This document shows positions 1 through 5,722 of a stretch of DNA of 10,578 nucleotides, one piece after another. The notes beneath the pieces were generated by a model. The model was given only the letters and a program-made list of their open reading frames with translations, was not told the origin of the DNA and did not search any database. Source of the DNA: Phyllobacteriaceae bacterium UBA1940 (GTDB taxonomy: Bacteria > Pseudomonadota > Alphaproteobacteria > Rhizobiales > Rhizobiaceae); NCBI GenBank assembly GCA_002336975.1, contig DDFA01000138.1:1-10578 (forward strand), read 5' to 3'. A program made the translations under genes and the position numbers. The stretch's first letter is position 1. The number at the start of each line of letters is the position of its first letter.

Positions 1-25
1 CGTTCGAATCGCCTCACCCGCTCCA
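1..25 (+). tRNA. tRNA-Gly, 3' end only (T arm, acceptor strand and CCA)
   Basis: The window opens inside a tRNA gene. A seven-base T loop TTCGAAT (3-9) is followed by the 3' T-stem strand CGCCT (10-14), the 3' acceptor strand CACCCGC (15-21), a discriminator T (22) and encoded CCA (23-25). The implied 5' acceptor strand would be GCGGGTG. That acceptor with a U73 discriminator is typical of bacterial tRNA-Gly, so glycine is the likely identity, but the anticodon lies outside the window. An intrinsic terminator follows at 42-72. Confidence 0.85.
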
Positions 26-41
26 AATTCTCTCGACCAAC

Positions 42-75
42 AAAGCCGCGGCCCGCCGCGGCTTTTGTGTTTTTC
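42..75 (+). terminator. Intrinsic terminator of the tRNA-Gly gene
   Basis: A perfect 10-bp inverted repeat, AAAGCCGCGG (42-51) and CCGCGGCTTT (56-65), encloses a 4-nt loop CCCG. It is followed by T-rich sequence TGTGTTTTT. A GC-rich stem with a T tract, 16 bp after the tRNA CCA, is the expected form and place for a Rho-independent terminator. The A-rich foot of the stem could also let it act weakly on the opposite strand. Confidence 0.85.
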
Positions 76-482
76 CGGGGGGTTGAAATCTCAAGGCCGG
101 GACACAGCTCGAACGGCCGCGGTTACCGCGTGGTCGCCGGCTCGCGGAATCGATGCGGCGTGAAATCGCGGCGTCGGCGGGGTGCGCGACAGTTCAATGT
201 AGTCGCCCTCAATCGTTGGTGAATGTCCGCCAAGGGGTGGAAACCAGTCAGGCAGCTTTCCGGCGTCGGTAGACACAAATCGGACAGACTTGATCCTTGG
301 CGTGCGTTTGAGCTAGCGTCGTCGCATCGACCGAGTGGCAACTAGGGTTCCGGACGGCTCCGCCGTCGCTGGACCGAGCGTTGCAGAGACCGCGGGAGTT
401 CTGCGGCTGCACCCAAGGGGCAAAATCCCAGGGGAGGAGACGTCGAGATCAACCGGCGCATGGTGCGCTCAAGGGGGTCTCT
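76..482. other. Intergenic stretch without a convincing gene, upstream of the EamA transporter
   Basis: About 400 bp between the tRNA terminator and the transporter. Short minus-strand reading frames (around 91-341) have no recognisable domain, and no ribosome binding site was noticed for them. A small perfect hairpin lies at 353-367 (GACGGC, TCC, GCCGTC). A strong Shine-Dalgarno-like GGGGAGGAG at 431-439 has no start codon at the usual distance. An 8-codon ORF (460-486) begins about 20 nt downstream of it and overlaps the transporter start as ATGA. No promoter could be assigned with confidence. Because the stretch follows a tRNA 3' end, a decayed mobile-element end is possible, but no integrase or second tRNA-end copy was seen. 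Confidence 0.5.
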
Positions 483-1355
483 ATGACGTTTGCTTCGCTG
501 CTCCTCGTTATCCTTGCATCGTTCATTCACGCGAGCTGGAACCTGCTCGCCAAGAGGGCCTCCTCAGTCGGTCCGATCTTCGTCTTCGCCTACAACTTCA
601 TCGCATGCGTCGCCTACGCGCCGTGGATCTTGCACCTGCTCGCACAGGGCACGATCGTCTGGACCGTGGAAGGCGTCGGCTTCGTCCTTCTCAGCGGCAT
701 CATCCACCTCGCCTACAGTTTGTGCCTTCAGCGCGGGTATCAGCTGGCGGACCTATCTGTAGTCTATCCGGTCGCGCGTGGCACTGGACCGATGCTGTCG
801 ACGATTGGAGCCGTCCTGATCCTTGGCGAAATGCCTACAGGTCTCGGCCTCGCGGGTCTGGCCCTCGTCGTCGTCGGGATTGGCCTGATTGCTACACAGG
901 GCAATCTCGCCGCGTTCCGGCGACCGGGCGGTCAGGCTGGCGTGCGATGGGGGACGGCGACCGGGGGGCTCATAGCATCCTACACCGTGGTCGATGCCTA
1001 CGCGGTCAAGGCGCTTGGAATCGCTCCCGTCGTCCTCGACTGGTTTTCTAACCTCCTGCGCTTCTTCATGCTCCTGCCGCTGGTTCTGGCGAACCTGAAC
1101 CGCGCCGTTGAGCGGATGCGCGGCTTCTGGTGGCTCGCGATCGGCGTCGGCCTCCTGTCTCCACTCTCCTACATTCTCGTTCTCGCAGCTCTCACGACGG
1201 GCGCTCCGCTAAGCCTCGTCGCGCCGATGCGCGAGATGTCGATGATGGTGGGGGCGCTCATGGGAATGCTGATCCTGCGGGAGACTGTTGGCCCGTGGCG
1301 GCTGGCAGGTTGCGCCGTTCTCATCGGCGGCGTTATCCTTTTGTGCGCAAGCTGA
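483..1355 (+). CDS. EamA-family (DMT superfamily) transporter
   Basis: A 290-residue inner-membrane protein, almost entirely hydrophobic, of the size and pattern expected for a ten-helix EamA/DMT permease made of two repeated halves. The first helix carries HASWNLLAK (16-24), common in this family. The end of the first half shows the EamA signature ADLSVVYPVARGTGP (89-103) leading to LGE (114-116). The second half repeats it as APLSLVAPMREMS (241-253) leading to LRE (265-267). The reading frame is open upstream to 381, but the ATG at 483 has AAGGGGG (471-477) at good spacing, and the family begins at this hydrophobic stretch. The substrate cannot be read from sequence; relatives export amino acids or small metabolites. 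GC content is lower than in the genes after 2184. The gene appears to stand alone, and a folded element begins at its stop codon. Confidence 0.9.
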   Translation: MTFASLLLVILASFIHASWNLLAKRASSVGPIFVFAYNFIACVAYAPWILHLLAQGTIVWTVEGVGFVLLSGIIHLAYSLCLQRGYQLADLSVVYPVARGTGPMLSTIGAVLILGEMPTGLGLAGLALVVVGIGLIATQGNLAAFRRPGGQAGVRWGTATGGLIASYTVVDAYAVKALGIAPVVLDWFSNLLRFFMLLPLVLANLNRAVERMRGFWWLAIGVGLLSPLSYILVLAALTTGAPLSLVAPMREMSMMVGALMGMLILRETVGPWRLAGCAVLIGGVILLCAS

Positions 1356-1421
1356 ATGTCGGCTTCCGGGCGGCGTTCCGCCCTGCTAGATCGTCTGAAA
1401 GGGGGGCGCAAGCTGACGTTC
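1354..1421. repeat. Nested inverted-repeat element at the 3' end of the EamA gene
   Basis: The outer arms are GAATGTCGGCTT (1354-1365) and AAGCTGACGTTC (1410-1421). They pair over all 12 positions as RNA, with two G-U wobbles. Inside sits a second hairpin, GGGCGG (1368-1373), CGTT, CCGCCC (1378-1383). The left arm begins within the TGA stop codon of the transporter (1353-1355), and the element ends 31 bp before the convergent regulator's stop. There is no T tract, so it is not a classic intrinsic terminator. It could be a 3'-end stabiliser, a Rho-independent signal without a tail, or a copy of a dispersed palindromic repeat. Confidence 0.55.
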
Positions 1422-1452
1422 ACTTGGCGCATGGCCGACTCCTGTCTTTCGC

Positions 1453-1692
1453 TTAGCGCTGATCGGTTTCAGCAGCTTCGATAATTCCGTACGGATCAGC
1501 ACCTATCGCCCGACAAACTCCTATAAACTCCGCAACATCTAGTCGGCGCTCCCCCAGCTCAACCTTCGATACAAACGTCTGCCGCTGCCCGAGCCGCTTG
1601 CCAAGCTCAACCTGTGTAATGTCGGCGTCCTTTCGAGCCTGCACCAGCAGTTCGATCATTCTCCGATAGAGGTCGGAACGGATTGAGGACAA
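1453..1692 (-). CDS. Small XRE-family helix-turn-helix transcriptional regulator
   Basis: Read from the TTG at 1692 this is a 79-residue protein that is essentially one XRE/Cro-C1 DNA-binding domain. After a short lead (SSIRSDLYRRM) comes the helix ELLVQARKDADITQVEL, then GKRLGQRQTFVSKVELGERR, which contains the turn and recognition helix. LDVAEFIGVCRAIGADP then completes the five-helix fold. The frame is open to an ATG at 1800, but the extra 36 residues match nothing in the family, and the TTG places the first helix where relatives have it. Neither start has a clear Shine-Dalgarno, so the start is an inference; another candidate is the ATG at 1659. Codons such as ATA, CTA and TGT differ from the GC-rich genes after 2184, suggesting acquired DNA. 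The gene is convergent with the transporter and divergent from the truncated gene at 1799, which it may once have regulated. Confidence 0.75.
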   Translation of the reverse strand: MSSIRSDLYRRMIELLVQARKDADITQVELGKRLGQRQTFVSKVELGERRLDVAEFIGVCRAIGADPYGIIEAAETDQR

Positions 1693-1694
1693 GG

Positions 1695-1722
1695 GAAGCG
1701 CCAGTGCTGAGACCAGCGCTTC
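1695..1722. promoter_or_regulatory. Inverted repeat just upstream of the inferred XRE start (possible operator)
   Basis: The arms GAAGCGC (1695-1701) and GCGCTTC (1716-1722) form a perfect 7-bp inverted repeat with a 14-bp spacer. It lies directly upstream of the inferred TTG start of the XRE gene. XRE regulators often bind such dyads to control their own genes, so autoregulation is possible. If translation actually starts further upstream, this would be coding sequence and the symmetry could be chance. Confidence 0.25.
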
Positions 1723-1739
1723 AAGAGGACTCGAGTTCG

Positions 1740-1762
1740 GATGTCCCAAAAATAGGATATTC
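1740..1762. promoter_or_regulatory. AT-rich imperfect dyad between the XRE gene and the truncated gene
   Basis: GATGTCC (1740-1746), CAAAAATA, GGATATT (1755-1761) is an imperfect inverted repeat (5 of 7 positions match) around an AT-rich core, in otherwise GC-rich surroundings. It lies between the inferred XRE start (1692) and the ATG at 1799. A shared promoter and operator for divergent transcription would be expected here. Assigning -35 and -10 boxes is not possible with confidence. Confidence 0.3.
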
Positions 1763-1798
1763 TGGCATGCTCGCGCCCACAGGATTCGAGGCGGGCAC

Positions 1799-1880
1799 AT
1801 GAAACATCAATACATCGGGGACACCAGCGACTACAGGAAGTATGCACTGTTGCAAGTGCTGGCAGCGGGCGGCGCGCGCA
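1799..1880 (+). pseudogene. N-terminal remnant of an uncharacterised protein gene, broken by a repeat-rich sequence
   Basis: From the ATG at 1799, with GAGGCGGG (1787-1794) as a plausible ribosome binding site, the reading starts MKHQYIGDTSDYRKYALLQV and continues about seven residues to LAAGGA. I recognise this opening as that of a conserved protein of unknown function, usually a few hundred residues long, whose next segment normally continues with a hydrophobic strand. Here the similarity stops near 1880. The frame continues with low-complexity, proline- and arginine-rich residues encoded by the palindromic repeat and ends at 2023. This is therefore a truncated gene whose remainder was deleted or replaced. 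The family assignment is from memory and the exact break point is approximate. The gene lies divergently from the XRE regulator, suggesting a former regulator-plus-target pair. Confidence 0.6.
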
Positions 1881-1912
1881 AGTCCCCCAAACGCAATTGC
1901 CGCTGGCTCAAA

Positions 1913-2065
1913 TCTCCCCCTCACCCGGCCCGGCCACCCTCTCCCCGAGGGGAGAGGAGGTCCGGCATCGCAGCGCCTTCCTCTTCTCCCCTCGGGGTCC
2001 GAAGCACGGGGAGGGGCAAGTGACCCGAACCCTGGCGGTCGCGCGGCGACCGGATGAGCGGGCCG
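1913..2065. repeat. Dispersed GC-rich palindromic repeat of the CCTCTCCCC/GGGGAGAGG type
   Basis: The stretch holds clustered palindromes. The first is CCTCTCCCC (1938-1946), GA, GGGGAGAGG (1949-1957), a perfect 9-bp stem. The second is CTCCCC (1986-1991) pairing with GGGGAG (2008-2013). The third is GGTCGC (2037-2042), GCG, GCGACC (2046-2051). The opening CTCCCCCTCACCCGGCC and the CTCTCCCC core match a noncoding repeat family I know as common between genes in rhizobial genomes and often mis-annotated as small proteins. The outer limits are estimates. Only one copy is in the window. It sits exactly where the gene starting at 1799 loses its similarity, so it may mark the site of a deletion or rearrangement. 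Confidence 0.65.
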
Positions 2066-2183
2066 GCTGGCCGGCTGCGATAGTTGCGCGCGCTCCCCCC
2101 GTCGCCGGGGCTTGCGGTCGGCGTCATTGCCGGGTTCAATCCGAGGCCATGATTGTCTGGCGGCGAGAACTTCGAGGTGAAGC
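2066..2183. other. Upstream region of the enoyl-CoA hydratase gene
   Basis: This is the last part of a roughly 300-bp stretch without an intact gene (1881-2183), most of which is the palindromic repeat. It should contain the promoter of the hydratase-AtuA pair. CTTGCGG around 2111 could be a -35 element, but no clear -10 hexamer follows at the right distance. The only firm signal is the Shine-Dalgarno GAGGTGA at 2174-2180. Confidence 0.4.
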
Positions 2184-2960
2184 GTGACGGAACCGGTCAT
2201 CCTTGAGCGCCGCGGCGCCGTGTCGTGGATCGTCATCAACCGCGAGGACCGCCGCAATGCGCTGAACGACGAGGTGATCGCCGGCATCGCCGCCGGGCTC
2301 GACGCCGCCGAGGCCGACCGGACGGTCAGGGCCGTGGTGCTGACCGGCGCCGGCGACAAGGCGTTCTGCGCCGGCGGCGACCTGCAATTGCAGGCCGACG
2401 GCTCGCCCTTCACCATCGACGCCGCCGACCCGCGCCACCCGATGGTCCGGCTGCTCGAACGCATGGACGCCTGCCGGCTGCCGATCGTCGCCCGGGTCAA
2501 CGGCGCGGCGCTGGCCGGCGGTTTCGGCCTGCTCTGCGCCTGCGACCTGGCGGTGGCGCGCGAGGATGCGCTGCTCGGCGTCACCGAGGTCAAGGTCGGC
2601 ATCTTCCCGATGATGATCCTGCCCTATCTGCTGCGCGTCTTGCCCTACCGGCGGCTGATGGAACTGTGCCTGAGCGGCGAGCCGGTGGAGGCGCGCGAGG
2701 CGATGGATGTGATCAACTACGCCGTGCCCGCCGCCGAACTCGACGCCCGGCTCGACTGGCTGGTCGGCCGCGTCGCCGACAAGTCGCCGACCGGCATCAG
2801 GCTAGGCAAGCAGGCGCTGGCGACGATCCGCGAACTGCCGACCGGCGCGGCGCTGCAATATGCGCAGTTCATGCTGGCGAATATGAGCCGCACCGGCGAC
2901 GCGCGCGAGGGGCTGGCGGCGTTCAGCCAAAAGCGCGCCCCCAACTGGACGGGCAAATAG
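2184..2960 (+). CDS. Enoyl-CoA hydratase/isomerase family protein (crotonase fold)
   Basis: A 258-residue soluble enzyme, the usual length for the crotonase superfamily, which hydrates or isomerises acyl-CoA thioesters. The start is GTG, chosen because GAGGTGA (2174-2180) sits at correct spacing and the protein begins like its relatives. NREDRRNALND (19-29) and AFCAGGD (60-66) supply the CoA-binding loop and first oxyanion-hole element; NGAALAGGFG (106-115) supplies the second. The Glu that corresponds to crotonase Glu144 is replaced by Gly115, while the Glu164 equivalent is present as E135 in VTEVKVG. A one-Glu site is more typical of isomerases or specialised hydratases, so the exact reaction is open. 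GIFPMMI (139-145) resembles hydratases of branched-chain or terpenoid acid pathways. The stop codon directly touches the start of the AtuA gene, so the two are probably co-translated and act in one pathway. Confidence 0.93.
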   Translation: MTEPVILERRGAVSWIVINREDRRNALNDEVIAGIAAGLDAAEADRTVRAVVLTGAGDKAFCAGGDLQLQADGSPFTIDAADPRHPMVRLLERMDACRLPIVARVNGAALAGGFGLLCACDLAVAREDALLGVTEVKVGIFPMMILPYLLRVLPYRRLMELCLSGEPVEAREAMDVINYAVPAAELDARLDWLVGRVADKSPTGIRLGKQALATIRELPTGAALQYAQFMLANMSRTGDAREGLAAFSQKRAPNWTGK

Positions 2961-4772
2961 ATGGCGCGGACGGTTCGTATCGGCTGCGGCGCGGGGTTCT
3001 GGGGCGACAGTCCGGAAGGGCCGGCGCAACTGGTGCGCCAGGGCGGCGTCGACTATCTGGTGATGGACTATCTGGCCGAGATCACCATGTCGATCATGGC
3101 GCGGATGAAGGCCAGGCGCGCCGATCTCGGCTACGCCACCGACTTCGTCTCGATGGTGATGACGCCGCTGGCGCGCGAGATCGCCGAAAAAGGCGTCCGC
3201 GTCGTCACCAATGCCGGCGGCGTCAACCCGCTGGCCTGCCGCGCGGCGCTGCAGGCGGCGTTCGCCGAATTGGGCGTGAGCCTCAAGGTGGCGGTGGTGC
3301 TGGGCGACGATCTGTCGGCCGGCGCCGACGCCTGGCGGGCGGCGGGCGTGATGGAGATGTTTTCCGGCGAGCCGATGCCGGCGCGGCTGGCGAGCGTCAA
3401 CGCCTATCTCGGGGCCTTCCCGATCGCCCGGGCGCTCGACGACGGCGCCGACGTGGTCATCACCGGCCGCGTCGCCGATTCCGCCATCGTGCTCGGGCCG
3501 CTGATCCACGAATTCGGCTGGGGGCCGGGCGACTACGACCTGCTGTCGGCGGGCAGCCTGGCCGGCCACGTGGTCGAGTGCGGCGCGCAGGCGACCGGCG
3601 GCATTTTTACCGACTGGCGGCTCGTCGCCGACGGCTGGGACGAGATGGGGTTTCCGGTCGCCGAATGCGCCGCCGACGGCTCGTTCGTGGTGACCAAGCC
3701 GGAAGCGACCGGCGGGCTGGTCTCGACCGCGACGGTTGCCGAACAGATCGTCTACGAGGTCGGCGACCCGCGGCGCTATCTGCTGCCCGACGTCACCGCC
3801 GACTGGAGCGCGGTGCGGCTGGAAAAGGTCGGGCCGGACCGGGTGAAGGTGAGCGGCGCGCGGGGCCTTGCCCCCACCGACAGTTACAAGGTCAGCGCCA
3901 CCTTTGCCGACGGCTACCGGTCGCAGGTGTCGATGATGATTTCCGGCCGCGACGCAAAGGAGCGGGCCGAGGCGACCGCCAGCGCGATCCTGAAGCGGGC
4001 CGAACGGCTGATGGCGCGGGCCGGCTTCGAGGGGTTTTCCGACGCCACGGTCGAGGTGCTGGGGGCGGAGACCGGCTATGGCGCGCAGGCGCGGGCCGCC
4101 GCGACGCGCGAGGTGGTGCTGAAGATCGCGGTGCGTCATCCAAACAAGGACGCGCTCGCCATCTTTGGCCGCGAAATCTATCCGGCGGCGACGGCGATGG
4201 CGCAGTCCATCACCGGCTTTGCCGGCGGCAGGCCGGAGCCGACGCCGGTGGTCCGCCTGTTCTCGTTCCTTGCGCCAAAGTCGGGCATCCGCGTCAGCTA
4301 CGAGATCGACGGCGCGGCGCATGACGTAGCCCCGCATCTGCCCAACCGGCCGCCGCCGGACGCCGGACCCGATGTTGTCGGCGAGACCGCGGTGGCGGAT
4401 GGACCGCTGGCGGTCGCGCCGCTGCTGGCGCTGGCGCATGGGCGCAGCGGCGACAAGGGCGACATCGCCAATATCGGCGTGCTGGCGCGCGACCCGGGCT
4501 TCCTGCCATGGATCAGGCGCAGCGCCACGCCGGACGCGGTGGCGCGCTATTTCGCCCATTACGTGCGCGGCAAGGTGGAGCGGTTCGAATGGCCCGGCCT
4601 CGACGGGCTCAATTTCCTGCTGCACCAGGGGCTTGGCGGCGGCGGCGTCGCCTCGCTGCGCCACGATCCGCAAGGCAAGGCGCTGGCGCAGATTTTTATG
4701 GATTTTCCCGTCGAGGTCCCGGCCGCCTGGATCGCGCCCGGCGGACCGCTGGCCGATTGGGGGGCGCGATAG
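2961..4772 (+). CDS. AtuA-family protein (DUF1446 plus AtuA-like C-terminal domain)
   Basis: A 603-residue cytoplasmic protein. Residues about 4-450 form the AtuA/DUF1446 domain. Conserved segments are GDSPEGPAQLV (15-25), DYLAEITMSIMAR (36-48), TNAGGVNP (83-90), ITGRVADSAIVLGP (167-180) and ECGAQATGG (206-214). After a proline-rich linker (about 460-475) a second AtuA-like domain of roughly 105 residues carries LAHGRSGDKGDIANIGV (491-507) and NFLLHQGLGGGG (551-562). AtuA is encoded in the Pseudomonas acyclic terpene utilisation (citronellol/geraniol) cluster and is widespread beside acyl-CoA carboxylases and hydratases, but its biochemical role is not established. Both domains are intact. 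The ATG follows the hydratase TAG with no gap, implying translational coupling. The carboxylase and dehydrogenase genes often found with this pair are not in the window; the upstream side is interrupted by a repeat. Confidence 0.92.
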   Translation: MARTVRIGCGAGFWGDSPEGPAQLVRQGGVDYLVMDYLAEITMSIMARMKARRADLGYATDFVSMVMTPLAREIAEKGVRVVTNAGGVNPLACRAALQAAFAELGVSLKVAVVLGDDLSAGADAWRAAGVMEMFSGEPMPARLASVNAYLGAFPIARALDDGADVVITGRVADSAIVLGPLIHEFGWGPGDYDLLSAGSLAGHVVECGAQATGGIFTDWRLVADGWDEMGFPVAECAADGSFVVTKPEATGGLVSTATVAEQIVYEVGDPRRYLLPDVTADWSAVRLEKVGPDRVKVSGARGLAPTDSYKVSATFADGYRSQVSMMISGRDAKERAEATASAILKRAERLMARAGFEGFSDATVEVLGAETGYGAQARAAATREVVLKIAVRHPNKDALAIFGREIYPAATAMAQSITGFAGGRPEPTPVVRLFSFLAPKSGIRVSYEIDGAAHDVAPHLPNRPPPDAGPDVVGETAVADGPLAVAPLLALAHGRSGDKGDIANIGVLARDPGFLPWIRRSATPDAVARYFAHYVRGKVERFEWPGLDGLNFLLHQGLGGGGVASLRHDPQGKALAQIFMDFPVEVPAAWIAPGGPLADWGAR

Positions 4773-4837
4773 GGCGCAGTGGCGCATGGCGGGGGATTGG
4801 GCCTAGACTGGGCGACAACCAGCCGTGAAAGTCCAAG

Positions 4838-5722
4838 ATGTCCCGCAAAGTCGCCTTCGCCGTCACCCAGTTCGCCGCCTCGCAGAACCCGCGCGACAAT
4901 GCCGACCGCGCCGAGGCGCTGGTCAGGCGGGCGGCGACAGCCGGCGCGCGGGTGATTGTGCTGCAGGAACTGTTCGAGACGCCCTATTTCTGCAAGGTCG
5001 AGCGTCCGGATTTTTTCGACCTGGCCGCGCCGTTCAGGGACAACCCGCTGGTCGCGCGGTTTGCGGCGCTGGCGCGCGAACTCGGCGTCGTGCTGCCGCT
5101 GAGCTTTTTCGAGCGCGCCGGCCAGGCGCATTTCAACAGCCTGGCGATGATCGACGCCGACGGCGCGGTGCTGGGGCTCTACCGCAAGTCGCATATTCCC
5201 GACGGCCCCGGCTATGAGGAAAAATACTACTTTTCGCCCGGCGACACCGGCTTCAGGGTCTGGCCGACCAGGTTCGGCCGGCTCGGCGTCGGCATATGCT
5301 GGGACCAGTGGTTTCCCGAGGCGGCGCGGGCCATGGCGCTGATGGGCGCCGAAGCACTGATCTACCCGACCGCGATCGGCTCCGAACCGCCGGCGCCCGG
5401 TTACGACAGCCAGCCGCATTGGGAGACCGTGATGCGCGGCCATGCGGGGGCAAACCTGATGCCGGTGATGGCGTCCAACCGCATCGGCGTCGAGGACGCG
5501 CCGGACGGCCGCACGATCGCCTTCTACGGTTCGTCCTTCATCGCCGACTGGACCGGCCAGCTGGTCGGCAAGGCAAGCCGCGACAGCGAGGAGATCGTCG
5601 TCGCCGAATTCGACCTCGACGCAGCCGCGCAGGCGCGGCGCGCCTGGGGTCTGTTCCGCGACCGGCGGCCCGACCTTTACGGCGCGCTGGCGACGCTGGA
5701 CGGGTCCAGTTCGGGCGGATGA
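4838..5722 (+). CDS. aguB: N-carbamoylputrescine amidase (nitrilase superfamily)
   Basis: A 294-residue carbon-nitrogen hydrolase, the normal length for AguB, which splits N-carbamoylputrescine into putrescine, CO2 and ammonia in the agmatine route. The catalytic triad is visible: E44 in VLQELFETPYF, K117 in YRKSHIPDGPGYEEKYYF, and the nucleophile C154 in GICWDQWFPE. The segments ELFETPYFC, HIPDGPGYEEKYYFSPGDTG and AIGSEP (179-184) are those I associate with AguB rather than with general nitrilases or beta-ureidopropionases. The ATG at 4838 fits the family start; the ribosome binding site is weak (a GAAAG about 10 nt upstream). It lies 65 bp after atuA with no terminator between, so read-through is possible. 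Agmatine deiminase (AguA), the previous enzyme, is not in the window. The last 46 bp overlap the convergent amidase. Putrescine production fits the adjacent polyamine transport operon. Confidence 0.92.
   Translation: MSRKVAFAVTQFAASQNPRDNADRAEALVRRAATAGARVIVLQELFETPYFCKVERPDFFDLAAPFRDNPLVARFAALARELGVVLPLSFFERAGQAHFNSLAMIDADGAVLGLYRKSHIPDGPGYEEKYYFSPGDTGFRVWPTRFGRLGVGICWDQWFPEAARAMALMGAEALIYPTAIGSEPPAPGYDSQPHWETVMRGHAGANLMPVMASNRIGVEDAPDGRTIAFYGSSFIADWTGQLVGKASRDSEEIVVAEFDLDAAAQARRAWGLFRDRRPDLYGALATLDGSSSGG

Noticed and set aside
91..341. Two short minus-strand frames downstream of the tRNA terminator
   Set aside because: No recognisable family and no ribosome site noticed; they overlap each other in different frames. 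A decayed gene end cannot be excluded but is not supported.
335..1051. Plus-strand frame overlapping the EamA transporter
   Set aside because: Frame-shifted reading of the transporter gene; Arg-rich, no domain, while the 483-1355 frame has a coherent membrane protein.
1356..1452. Possible intrinsic terminator GGGCGG-CGTT-CCGCCC after the EamA gene
   Set aside because: The stem is short and no T tract follows on either strand, so it is reported only as part of the nested inverted repeat.
1915..1928. Partial resemblance of CCTCACCCG to the tRNA-Gly 3' end (possible second att site)
   Set aside because: Only about nine bases match, within a GC-rich repeat; the TTCGAATC and GCTCCA parts are absent.
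1897..2187. Small proteins readable through the palindromic repeat on both strands
   Set aside because: The sequence is a GC-rich noncoding repeat; such frames are common annotation artefacts.
1721..2602. Minus-strand frame of about 293 codons spanning the repeat and the hydratase start
   Set aside because: Composition is Ala/Ser/Arg/Pro-rich with no domain; it crosses a noncoding palindromic repeat and an intact sense gene.
2225..4324. Long plus-strand open frame of about 699 codons across the hydratase and atuA genes
   Set aside because: It is an out-of-frame shadow: very rich in Arg, Gly and Ala, without any domain, and it overlaps two genes with strong family motifs. High GC makes stop codons rare in the other frames.
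2802..4787. Long minus-strand open frame opposite atuA
   Set aside because: Arg/His/Pro-rich antisense translation typical of high-GC DNA; no recognisable motif and no ribosome site noticed, while the sense strand encodes an intact AtuA.
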